A DNA stretch of 64,000 nt from assembly GCF_008014675.1 (NCBI RefSeq), contig NZ_VOXD01000004.1:62001-126000 (forward strand). The letters run 5' to 3'. Of the stretch, positions 33,206 through 41,217 are shown one piece after another. The stretch's first letter is position 1; each line of letters opens with the position of its first letter. The DNA is from Neolewinella aurantiaca (GTDB taxonomy: Bacteria > Bacteroidota > Bacteroidia > Chitinophagales > Saprospiraceae). The position numbers were made by a program, and so were the translations under genes. The notes under the pieces are model-generated. The model did no database searches and was not told the origin of the DNA. It saw nothing but the letters and a program-made list of their open reading frames with translations.

Positions 33206-34522
33206 ATGAAGCGAGTACTCCTCATTACCTACTACTGGCCGCCGAGCGGAGGCATCACCGTCCTGAGGATGCTGAAGTTTGCCAAGTACCTGCGGGCAAC
33301 AGGTTGGGAACCGGTGATCTTCACCGCCGAGGGCGCACACTACCCAACCATTGATCCCACCAACGAACGGGATGTGCCCCAGGGAATAGAAATTATCCGC
33401 CAGCGGATCTGGGAGCCTTATTCGCTCTACAAGAAGTTCATGGGCAAACCCGCGGACGAAAACGTGAACAACGTTTTCTATACCGATGATGCCGATGGGG
33501 GCTGGAAGCATAAAGCAGCAGTATGGGTCAGGAGTAACTTCTTTATCCCCGATGCGCGGGCAACCTGGATCAAAGGATCGGTTAAACGATTGAACGCTTA
33601 CCTGGCCAAACACCCAGTAGAAGCCATCCTCAGCGACGGGCCACCGCACTCAAATACCCGTATCGCCACCCTGGTGAGCCGGGCAACCGGAACCCCCTGG
33701 CTGGCTGATTTTCAGGATCCGTGGACTCAGGTAGATTACTACCAACTTCTCAACCTCACCCGTTGGGGCCGAAACAAACACGAACGCCAGGAGCAGGAAG
33801 CTTTCGCGCAGGCCAAACGGACGACCATAGTAAGCCCGAGCTGGAAGCACGATCTGGAAGCCATCGGAGCAAAAAACGTGGAAGTAATTCCCTACGGCTA
33901 CGACCCGGAAGATTTTGCAGACCTGAAACGGTCTGCTCACCAAAAATTCACCCTTACGCATCTGGGGATAATGGGCTACGACCGTAACCCTGTTAACCTC
34001 TTCGCGGCCATCGCGCTGCTTAAAAAAGAACTACCTGATTTTGCGGACGACTTCGAACTCCGCCTTTTCGGGCAACTGGACTACAGGGTCAAAGAAAATA
34101 TTCTGGCGGCGGGCATCGGTGATCAGACCAACTTTGCCGGCAACGTAGCCAGAGCCGAAGCGCTGCAGCAACAGGTAGACAGCCACCTGCTGTTGCTGTT
34201 GCTCAATCAGCAAGAGAACGCAAAGGGCCGGATTCCCGGAAAATTATTTGAATACCTGGCCGCGCGCCGTCCAATTCTCAACTTTGGGGGCACCGACAGC
34301 GACGTAGCCGGCATCCTGAACGAGACCAAGAGTGGTTCTACTTTTGGTTACGATGCTTCGCCGCAGGAGATTGCCAGGGTGTTGAAAGAGGCTTACTCCG
34401 ATTATAAATCAGGTAAAGCAGTACAAATGGATGCCGAAGTGATCAAAGCCTACAGCCATCCTGTTTTAGTGAAAAAACTGGGAGAACTGCTGGATGAAAT
34501 GACGGCGCAATCTCCAACATGA
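33206..34522 (+). CDS. glycosyltransferase, GT4-like
   Basis: 438 residues from the ATG at 33206 (MKRVLLITYYWPPSGG); an in-frame GTG nine codons earlier falls inside the repeated motif and is unlikely. PPSGGITVLRMLKFAKYL and the C-terminal KLFEYLAARRPILNFGG fit GT-B glycosyltransferases of the group acting in exopolysaccharide loci. LADFQDPWTQ and SDGPPHSN are typical of a subgroup shared with the gene at 61759 ([16 protein letters not shown]). The donor sugar is unknown. It is bracketed by two inverted copies of the GC-rich motif and two different MITE-like elements. Confidence 0.85.
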   Translation: MKRVLLITYYWPPSGGITVLRMLKFAKYLRATGWEPVIFTAEGAHYPTIDPTNERDVPQGIEIIRQRIWEPYSLYKKFMGKPADENVNNVFYTDDADGGWKHKAAVWVRSNFFIPDARATWIKGSVKRLNAYLAKHPVEAILSDGPPHSNTRIATLVSRATGTPWLADFQDPWTQVDYYQLLNLTRWGRNKHERQEQEAFAQAKRTTIVSPSWKHDLEAIGAKNVEVIPYGYDPEDFADLKRSAHQKFTLTHLGIMGYDRNPVNLFAAIALLKKELPDFADDFELRLFGQLDYRVKENILAAGIGDQTNFAGNVARAEALQQQVDSHLLLLLLNQQENAKGRIPGKLFEYLAARRPILNFGGTDSDVAGILNETKSGSTFGYDASPQEIARVLKEAYSDYKSGKAVQMDAEVIKAYSHPVLVKKLGELLDEMTAQSPT

Positions 34523-34523
34523 G

Positions 34524-34634
34524 GTGTGTGCCATAAAATGAACCACTATCACGAATTCGCCGCCTGTTACGTCTCCCTTCTCCTGAGGAGAGGGGCAGGG
34601 GAGAGGGAAATCCGCCCATGTTCTTGGTACACAC
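34524..34634. mobile_element. 110-bp repeat family, copy A
   Basis: Weak terminal inverted repeats GTGTGTGCC / GGTACACAC (8 of 9). The middle contains ACTATCACGAATTCGCCGCC and a hairpin of CCCTTCTCC and GGAGAGGG type. Copy B lies at 41066-41175, about 80% alike. It occupies the gap between a glycosyltransferase gene and rfbB. Confidence 0.65.
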
Positions 34635-34680
34635 GGCATCAGCCCGCTCCCGGCAGAATATATTTTCTTAACACCTTTCA

Positions 34681-34700
34681 TTGCACCGGCGTCCGCGCCC
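34681..34700 (-). repeat. dispersed GC-rich motif upstream of rfbB
   Basis: TTGCACCGGCGTCCGCGCCC followed by TGAAAAATA, 22 bases before the rfbB start. Confidence 0.65.
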
Positions 34701-34722
34701 TGAAAAATATAACTGAACAAAA

Positions 34723-35787
34723 ATGAGCATAGTAGAAAAAACAATCCTAGTAACCGGAGGAGCAGGATTCATTGGCAACCATGTTGTGCGCCGTTTGGTC
34801 AACAAATATCCCGATTATAAAGTCGTGAATCTGGATGCTCTGACCTACGCTGGTAACCTGGAAAACGTTAAAGACGTTGCCGACGCCGCTAACTACAGCT
34901 TCGTTAAGGCCGATATTACAGACCTGGAGGCCATTCGTTCGGTCTTCGCTGTCTACAATCCGGACGTAGTGATCCACCTGGCCGCCGAGAGCCACGTAGA
35001 TCGCAGCATCGAGGATCCTTTGGTATTCGTGAAGACGAATTTGATGGGGACGGCAACTATGCTTCAGGTCGCCAAAGAAAGCTGGAGCGAAAGCAACTAC
35101 GACGGTAAGCTTTTTTACCACGTCAGCACCGACGAGGTATACGGTAGCCTGGGCGAGCAAGGCTTTTTTGTTGAAGAAACCCCCTACGATCCGCGCAGCC
35201 CTTACTCGGCTTCCAAGGCCGGCAGCGACCACCTAGCACGTGCCTGGAACCACACTTTTGGTCTGCCGGTAATTGTGTCTAACTGCTCCAATAATTACGG
35301 CCCGTACCAGTTTCCGGAGAAATTACTGCCGCTTTTTATCAACAACATCAAGCACGTAAAGCCGCTACCGGTCTACGGTAAGGGAATCAACGTCCGCGAT
35401 TGGCTCTACGTAGAAGACCACGCCCGCGCTATCGATGATATTATGCACAAAGGCAAAGTTGGAGAGACGTATAACATCGGTGGCCACAACGAGTACCGCA
35501 ACATCGACCTCATCATGTTGCTGTGCAAATTGATGGACAAAAAACTGGGCCGTCCTGAAGGAACGAGCGAGGGCCTCATTACCTACGTTACCGACCGTGC
35601 CGGACACGACATGCGTTACGCCATCGATGCAACCAAGCTGAAAGAAGACCTGGGCTGGGAGCCAAGCCTCCAGTTCGAAGAAGGCCTTTCCAAAACGATC
35701 GACTGGTACCTCGACAACGAAGAATGGCTGGAGAGCGTAACCTCCGGCGCTTACCAAAATTACTACGAAAAAATGTACGGAGAGTAG
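34723..35787 (+). CDS. rfbB: dTDP-glucose 4,6-dehydratase
   Basis: 354 residues. TGGAGFIGNHVVRRL binds NAD; HLAAESHVDRSIEDP, VSTDEVYGSLG (catalytic Asp-Glu pair) and Tyr161-Lys165 in YSASKAGSDHL are RfbB signatures, as is SNCSNNYGPYQFPEKLLPL. It converts dTDP-glucose to dTDP-4-keto-6-deoxyglucose. rfbA follows directly, but no rfbC or rfbD is in this window, so the final dTDP-sugar (rhamnose or another 6-deoxysugar) depends on genes elsewhere. Confidence 0.97.
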   Translation: MSIVEKTILVTGGAGFIGNHVVRRLVNKYPDYKVVNLDALTYAGNLENVKDVADAANYSFVKADITDLEAIRSVFAVYNPDVVIHLAAESHVDRSIEDPLVFVKTNLMGTATMLQVAKESWSESNYDGKLFYHVSTDEVYGSLGEQGFFVEETPYDPRSPYSASKAGSDHLARAWNHTFGLPVIVSNCSNNYGPYQFPEKLLPLFINNIKHVKPLPVYGKGINVRDWLYVEDHARAIDDIMHKGKVGETYNIGGHNEYRNIDLIMLLCKLMDKKLGRPEGTSEGLITYVTDRAGHDMRYAIDATKLKEDLGWEPSLQFEEGLSKTIDWYLDNEEWLESVTSGAYQNYYEKMYGE

Positions 35788-35877
35788 ATAGTTGGTAGTG
35801 TGTAGTGCCCGGCACTCGTTGGTACTGCCTACTACATTCTACCCAATACATTCTACTCTCTACCTATACTCACTAGT

Positions 35878-36738
35878 ATGAAAGGAATTATACTCGCCGG
35901 TGGCTCCGGAACAAGACTATACCCTATTACCCAGGGCGTTTGCAAGCAATTGATGCCTGTTTACGACAAGCCCATGATTTACTACCCGCTCTCTATTCTG
36001 ATGCTGGCGGGAATCAGAGAAATCCTCATTATTACTACTCCGGAGGACAACACTGCCTTCCGTAACCTGTTGGGGGACGGAACCGATCTGGGGTGCCGTT
36101 TCGAGTACGCTATCCAGGAAGTCCCCAACGGATTGGCCCAGGCTTTTGTGATTGGCGAAGACTTTATCGGTGGAGACAAAGCCGCGTTAATCCTCGGCGA
36201 TAATATCTTCCACGGAGCAGGACTGAGTCAATTGCTGCAGGAAAGTGCAAAACTTGAAACTGGTGCGCGGGTATTTGCTTACCCGGTACACGATCCTGAA
36301 CGGTATGGCGTAGTGGAGTTTGACAACGAAAAGCGGGCTATTTCCATCGAGGAAAAGCCAGCAGAACCGAAAAGCAATTACGCGGTGCCGGGGCTCTACT
36401 TCTACGACGAGCGAGTCACTGAAATAGCAAAGAACATTGCGCCCAGCGCCCGTGGCGAATACGAAATCACAGACGTGAACCGGAAATACCTGGAAATGGG
36501 CGAACTGGAAGTAGGAGTGATGCAACGGGGTACCGCCTGGCTGGATACTGGTACATTTGAAAGCCTGCACGATGCTGCAGAGTTTGTTCGTGTCATCGAG
36601 AAGCGCCAGGACTTCAAGATCGGATGCATCGAGGAAGTTGCGTGGCGGATGGGGTACATCTCTAAAGATCAACTGATGGCCATCGCAGCTCCGCTGAAGA
36701 AAAGCGGGTACGGAGAGTACCTGGAACGACTGGCATAG
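35878..36738 (+). CDS. rfbA: glucose-1-phosphate thymidylyltransferase
   Basis: 286 residues, RfbA length. [20 protein letters not shown] is the nucleotidyl-transferase loop; [24 protein letters not shown] (metal Asp) and [32 protein letters not shown] are diagnostic. It makes dTDP-glucose from glucose-1-phosphate and dTTP, the substrate of the preceding rfbB product. It starts 90 bases after rfbB and is followed by a transporter gene. Confidence 0.97.
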   Translation: MKGIILAGGSGTRLYPITQGVCKQLMPVYDKPMIYYPLSILMLAGIREILIITTPEDNTAFRNLLGDGTDLGCRFEYAIQEVPNGLAQAFVIGEDFIGGDKAALILGDNIFHGAGLSQLLQESAKLETGARVFAYPVHDPERYGVVEFDNEKRAISIEEKPAEPKSNYAVPGLYFYDERVTEIAKNIAPSARGEYEITDVNRKYLEMGELEVGVMQRGTAWLDTGTFESLHDAAEFVRVIEKRQDFKIGCIEEVAWRMGYISKDQLMAIAAPLKKSGYGEYLERLA

Positions 36739-36794
36739 TTCTCCTCTCAGACGGCTGAACGTGGACGATAACAATTTAGAAGAACGAGTTACTA

Positions 36795-38600
36795 TTGCCA
36801 ACCATCAGCCTAAGATACTTCAGGTTCTTCTACGGCTACCTCGGCAATGGAGTTTGGCTCACACTCGTGGCCAGTATGTTTATGGCCGTGTTGGACGGCA
36901 TCGGCCTTACGATGTTTCTCCCCCTGATGCAGGCAATGGATGGCGATACTTCAGGAGGCGCGGCCGCAGGTGCAGGGGAAGGGATGGGGAACATGGCTTT
37001 CCTGCTGGAGGCTATAGCGGCCACTGGCCTTGGAGTCAACCTTGTAAACCTGCTCCTGATCATGCTAGGCTTCTTTGTACTTAAGGGCGTGGCAAAGTTT
37101 GCCTCAGAATACTACCGGGTAATTCTGAGACAACGCTTCGCCAATAAAATGAGGTTAAACAATATGCGGCTTTTGGCCAGGTACGATTATGCTGCATTTA
37201 TGGGGGCAGACTCCGGCCGGATACAGAATTCCTTCAGTGCCGAAGTAAACCGGGTAACGATGGCGTACCAGCACTATTTCGTGATGCTGCAGTATGCAAT
37301 CATGTTGCTGGTGTACGCAGGGTTGGCTTCCCTGGCGAACCCTAAGTTCGCGCTGATGGTAGGGGCCGCTGGTTTGCTCTCGAACTTTGCTTTCAGCAAA
37401 ATCTATAAAGCAACGAAAACCGCCTCCACTAAATTGACGGAGGAAATGCACGCCTTCCAGGGCTTTCTGATCCAAAGCATAGCAAGTTTTAAGTACCTCA
37501 AAGCGACGGGGCTGATCAATAAGTACAAAGACAAAGTGGAAGACTCCATCATCACGGTAGAAGGGTTTCAGCGTAAAACGGGAACCCTCAGTGCCATCGC
37601 GAACGCTCTGCGTGAACCCATAATCATGCTTATTGTGGTGGTAGCCATCCTGGTTCAGGTGCTGGTATTCGGAGAACGACTCGGGCTGATGATTCTCAGC
37701 CTGTTGTTTCTGTACCGGGGCCTCGGGTCACTGGTGGGCGCACAGAACGCCTACAACATGTTCCTTAGTCAATCGGGATCGATCGACAATATCGAAGCGT
37801 TTGGCAAGGAACTGACCGCAGATCAGGAGGTTGTCGGCAGCCAACCCTACCGGGGAATGACCGCCGGCATCAGCCTCAAAAAATTGCGCTACACCTACGG
37901 TGAAGGGACGGTAGTGGAAAACCTGAGCTTCGATATTCCGCACAAGCATACCATCGGCATCGTCGGGGCAAGCGGTACGGGAAAAACTACCCTGGTAAAC
38001 ATCCTCTGTGGTCTGCTGAAGGTAGACCGCGGCATGCTTACCATCAACGGAACAGACGCGAACGACCTGGACACAGTGGCTTACCGCGCCAAAATCGGTT
38101 ACGTTACCCAGGAAGCGCAGATATTCAGTGATACCATCTACAACAACGTCAGTTTCTGGGACCCGCTGACCGACGAGGTGAAAAACCGGGTTCACGCTGC
38201 TTTGAAACTGGCCCACGCCGACGGGTTCGTGAACGACCTGAACCAAGGGGCTGACACCGTGGTCGGAATCAATGGGATCAACCTGAGTGGTGGGCAGCGG
38301 CAGCGCATCTCGATCGCCCGCGAGCTTTACCGCGAAGTAGACCTCCTGATTCTGGATGAAGCCACCTCAGCACTCGATTCGCAGTCGGAAAAGCTCATTC
38401 AGGAGAATATCGAGAGCCTGGCCGGGCGTTACACGATACTGGTCATTGCACACCGGTTGTCCACCATTCGTAAAGCCGACGAAATACTGTTTCTGCACCC
38501 CGGCGGGAAGTATGAAACGGGCACTTTTTCTTCGCTGATGGCTTCTTCTCCAGCTTTCAAAGAGATGGTCGCTTTACAGTCTTTCGGTAACATTGAATGA
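36795..38600 (+). CDS. ABC exporter (fused permease/ATPase), lipid-linked glycan flippase-like
   Basis: 601 residues with a TTG start at 36795; a stop at 36777 leaves no upstream ATG. The N-terminal six-helix membrane domain is followed by an ATPase with Walker A GASGTGKTTL (about residue 391), signature LSGGQRQRISIA and Walker B LLILDEATSALDS. Between the first two helices it has the low-complexity loop GGAAAGAGEG, encoded by a copy of the dispersed GC-rich motif. In this context it resembles MsbA/PglK-type half-transporters that flip lipid-linked sugars; function in polymer export is inferred. A Wzx-type flippase is also encoded downstream. Confidence 0.88.
   Translation: MPTISLRYFRFFYGYLGNGVWLTLVASMFMAVLDGIGLTMFLPLMQAMDGDTSGGAAAGAGEGMGNMAFLLEAIAATGLGVNLVNLLLIMLGFFVLKGVAKFASEYYRVILRQRFANKMRLNNMRLLARYDYAAFMGADSGRIQNSFSAEVNRVTMAYQHYFVMLQYAIMLLVYAGLASLANPKFALMVGAAGLLSNFAFSKIYKATKTASTKLTEEMHAFQGFLIQSIASFKYLKATGLINKYKDKVEDSIITVEGFQRKTGTLSAIANALREPIIMLIVVVAILVQVLVFGERLGLMILSLLFLYRGLGSLVGAQNAYNMFLSQSGSIDNIEAFGKELTADQEVVGSQPYRGMTAGISLKKLRYTYGEGTVVENLSFDIPHKHTIGIVGASGTGKTTLVNILCGLLKVDRGMLTINGTDANDLDTVAYRAKIGYVTQEAQIFSDTIYNNVSFWDPLTDEVKNRVHAALKLAHADGFVNDLNQGADTVVGINGINLSGGQRQRISIARELYREVDLLILDEATSALDSQSEKLIQENIESLAGRYTILVIAHRLSTIRKADEILFLHPGGKYETGTFSSLMASSPAFKEMVALQSFGNIE
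36957..36974 (+). repeat. dispersed GC-rich motif inside the ABC exporter gene
   Basis: GGCGCGGCCGCAGGTGCA, read in frame as GAAAGA within a short extracytoplasmic loop. The near-perfect match and the low-complexity protein segment suggest an insertion tolerated by the protein. Confidence 0.65.
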
Positions 38601-38689
38601 GACCCGCCTGAAGCCGACCTCTGCAAAAGGTATACGCTGACCGGCCGAACAACCGACGATCTAACGCCTTTTCCCCCATCAATCACAAC

Positions 38690-39631
38690 ATGAACAAAAG
38701 AGTACTCATTACCGGTGCTGCCGGGTTCCTGGGCAGCCATCTCAGCGATCGTTTCCTCAAAGAAGGTTACGAAGTGATCGGGATGGATAACCTGATTACA
38801 GGCTCGATGGATAACATTGCGCACCTGATGCCACGTGAGGATTTTACCTTCTACCACCACGACGTGAGCAAATTTGTTCACGTAGCGGGAGAGCTAGATT
38901 ACATCTTGCACTTCGCGTCGCCCGCCAGCCCGATCGACTACCTTAAAATGCCGATTCAAACGCTGAAAGTAGGTAGCCTCGGTACCCACAACCTCCTTGG
39001 CCTGGCCAAGGCAAAGAACGCCCGGATGCTGATCGCATCTACCAGCGAAGTCTACGGCGACCCGCTCGTTCACCCCCAAACGGAAGACTATTGGGGTAAC
39101 GTAAACCCCGTTGGCCCACGCGGCGTCTACGACGAGGCCAAACGATTCCAGGAAGCAATGACGATGGCCTACCACACCTTCCACGGCCTGGAGACCCGGA
39201 TCGTCAGAATCTTCAATACCTACGGACCACGGATGCGGGTTGACGACGGACGGGTGCTGCCCGCCTTCATCAGCCAGGCAATCAGGGGCGAAGGGCTCAC
39301 CGTATTTGGCGATGGCAGCCAGACGCGTTCCTTCTGCTACGTTGATGACCTCGTGGAAGGTATTTACCGCCTCCTGCTGAGCGATTTCGCCCAGCCCGTC
39401 AACATCGGCAACGGAGACGAGATCACTATCATGGACTTTGCCAGGGAAATCCTTGCGCTCGTAGGTAACGACAAAGCCTACCTCGACCACCGGCCACTGC
39501 CGGTAGACGACCCCAAAAAGCGCCGGCCCAATACCGACCTGGCCAAAAAAGTGCTCGATTGGCAACCAACCATCAGCCGGGCCGAAGGTCTGGCCAAAAC
39601 ATTGCCTTACTTTCTCGATAAAGTGAAGTAA
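38690..39631 (+). CDS. UDP-glucuronate decarboxylase (UDP-xylose synthase)
   Basis: 313 residues. [60 protein letters not shown] and Tyr147-Lys151 ([10 protein letters not shown]) are hallmarks of UXS, as are [17 protein letters not shown] and [15 protein letters not shown]. It oxidises and decarboxylates UDP-glucuronate to UDP-xylose. The dehydrogenase that may supply a UDP-uronic acid is the next gene, 70 bases downstream. Confidence 0.95.
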   Translation: MNKRVLITGAAGFLGSHLSDRFLKEGYEVIGMDNLITGSMDNIAHLMPREDFTFYHHDVSKFVHVAGELDYILHFASPASPIDYLKMPIQTLKVGSLGTHNLLGLAKAKNARMLIASTSEVYGDPLVHPQTEDYWGNVNPVGPRGVYDEAKRFQEAMTMAYHTFHGLETRIVRIFNTYGPRMRVDDGRVLPAFISQAIRGEGLTVFGDGSQTRSFCYVDDLVEGIYRLLLSDFAQPVNIGNGDEITIMDFAREILALVGNDKAYLDHRPLPVDDPKKRRPNTDLAKKVLDWQPTISRAEGLAKTLPYFLDKVK

Positions 39632-39701
39632 GCCACCGCCGCTTTTTACCGGTACCCCCCGCAGAACAATCATCCGGGCAAATTGCCCCTGACTATAAAA
39701 A

Positions 39702-41039
39702 ATGACAATTCCTCAAGGAAATACATCAACGCTGAATCCCGATCAGATGCTGACGGAACTGCGCGGCGGCGAAAAGGCCATCTCTGTCATAGGGCTGGGA
39801 TATGTAGGCCTTCCGCTTGCGTTGGAGCTGGCGAAGAAATTCCGTGTCATTGGTTTCGATATTTCGGAGTCACGCATACAAATGATGCAGGAAGGCAAAG
39901 ATCCCAGCGAAGAACTGGACGCTTCAGACTTTGCTGACAAAAACATTGTTTTCACCTGCGACCCCGCCGTAATACAAGAGGCTTCTTTCTATATCGTTGC
40001 CGTACCTACTCCCGTAGATGAGAGCCGCACGCCCAACTTAAAGCCCCTTATGAGCGCCACCGAAACGGTGGGCAAAGCCCTGAGCGCAGGAGACATCGTG
40101 GTGTTCGAGTCAACCGTTTACCCCGGCTGTACGGAAGAAGACTGCGTTCCGGTACTCGAAAAAGAAAGCGGACTTAGCTTCGGTGAATTTACCGTGGGTT
40201 ACTCTCCCGAACGGATCAACCCGGGCGACAAAGTACATACCGTCGCTTCCATCATGAAGGTGGTAAGCGGCAGCGACCCCGAAACCCTGAAGGTAGTGGC
40301 GGGTATTTACGGCGACGTAATCACCGCCGGAATCCACGAAGCGAAAACGATCAAAGTAGCCGAAGCCGCTAAAGTGATCGAGAACAGCCAGCGCGACGTA
40401 AACATCAGCTTCGTCAACGAACTGAGTATGATCTTCAGTAAAATGGGGATCGATACCCAGGACGTGCTCGAAGCCGCCGGTACGAAGTGGAATTTCCTGC
40501 CCTTCCGGCCCGGCCTGGTCGGCGGCCACTGCATCAGTGTAGATCCATACTACCTGTTGCACAAGAGCGTAAAAATGGGTTACGACCCTCAGGTGATCGC
40601 CAGCGGACGCAGGGTGAATGACCAGATTCCCAGCTTTATCGCTAAGCAAATCGTTCAGCATCTGCTGAAAGCGGATGTACCTCTCAAAACCAGTAAAGTA
40701 CTGGTGCTCGGCGTTACATTTAAAGAAAACGTCGCCGATATCCGCAACTCAAAAGTAGTGGATATGGTCCGGGAACTGATGGATTTCGACATCAGCGTAG
40801 ACCTGTACGATCCCCACGCTAATCAGGAAGAAGTCGCTCATGACTACGGCCTGACCATGGTTGATGAAATCGGCGAAGCCTACGACGCGATTGTAGTCGC
40901 TGTGGCTCATAAAGTATTCCGGGCCTATACGCTCGACGATTTCCGTAAGCTCAGCAACAGAACCTTACTTATGTTTGATCTTAAAGGTCTTTACGACCGG
41001 TCGGAGCTGAGCCCCGGCGAAACAATCTGGCGGCTGTAA
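39702..41039 (+). CDS. UDP-sugar 6-dehydrogenase (nucleotide sugar dehydrogenase)
   Basis: 445 residues. SVIGLGYVGLPLALELAKKF binds NAD; VFESTVYPGCTEEDC, GYSPERINPGD and FLPFRPGLVGGHCISVDPYYL with catalytic Cys277 identify a UDP-hexose or UDP-HexNAc dehydrogenase. The GHCISVDPYYL form is that of the WbpA/TviB/CapL group, which oxidises UDP-HexNAc, rather than of Ugd, which acts on UDP-glucose; specificity is therefore open. If it is WbpA-like, the UDP-glucuronate used by the neighbouring UXS and epimerase must come from another gene. Confidence 0.93.
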   Translation: MTIPQGNTSTLNPDQMLTELRGGEKAISVIGLGYVGLPLALELAKKFRVIGFDISESRIQMMQEGKDPSEELDASDFADKNIVFTCDPAVIQEASFYIVAVPTPVDESRTPNLKPLMSATETVGKALSAGDIVVFESTVYPGCTEEDCVPVLEKESGLSFGEFTVGYSPERINPGDKVHTVASIMKVVSGSDPETLKVVAGIYGDVITAGIHEAKTIKVAEAAKVIENSQRDVNISFVNELSMIFSKMGIDTQDVLEAAGTKWNFLPFRPGLVGGHCISVDPYYLLHKSVKMGYDPQVIASGRRVNDQIPSFIAKQIVQHLLKADVPLKTSKVLVLGVTFKENVADIRNSKVVDMVRELMDFDISVDLYDPHANQEEVAHDYGLTMVDEIGEAYDAIVVAVAHKVFRAYTLDDFRKLSNRTLLMFDLKGLYDRSELSPGETIWRL

Positions 41040-41065
41040 ACGCAGTCCCGAACTGCGAAAATATT

Positions 41066-41175
41066 GTGTGTATCATCAAATGCGCTACTATCACGAATTT
41101 GCCGCTTGTCACGTCTTCCCTCTCCCGAGGAGGGGGCTGGGGGAGAGGGAAATCCGTGCATCTCGTGATACAGAC
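41066..41175. mobile_element. 110-bp repeat family, copy B
   Basis: Terminal inverted repeats GTGTGTATCA / TGATACAGAC (9 of 10); central part ACTATCACGAATTTGCCGCT with a CCCTCTCCC/GGGAGAGGG hairpin, as in copy A (34524). The following gene's frame stays open back through this element to the GTG at 41068, producing an artificial N-terminal extension. Confidence 0.65.
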
Positions 41176-41217
41176 GAAAATATCTATTCCCTTTTCGAAA
41201 AAAATAATCCCTGTAAA

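Noticed and set aside
41068-41217. N-terminal extension of the SLBB export protein
   Set aside because: It is encoded by a repeat element also present at 34524; a signal peptide begins at the TTG at 41218.
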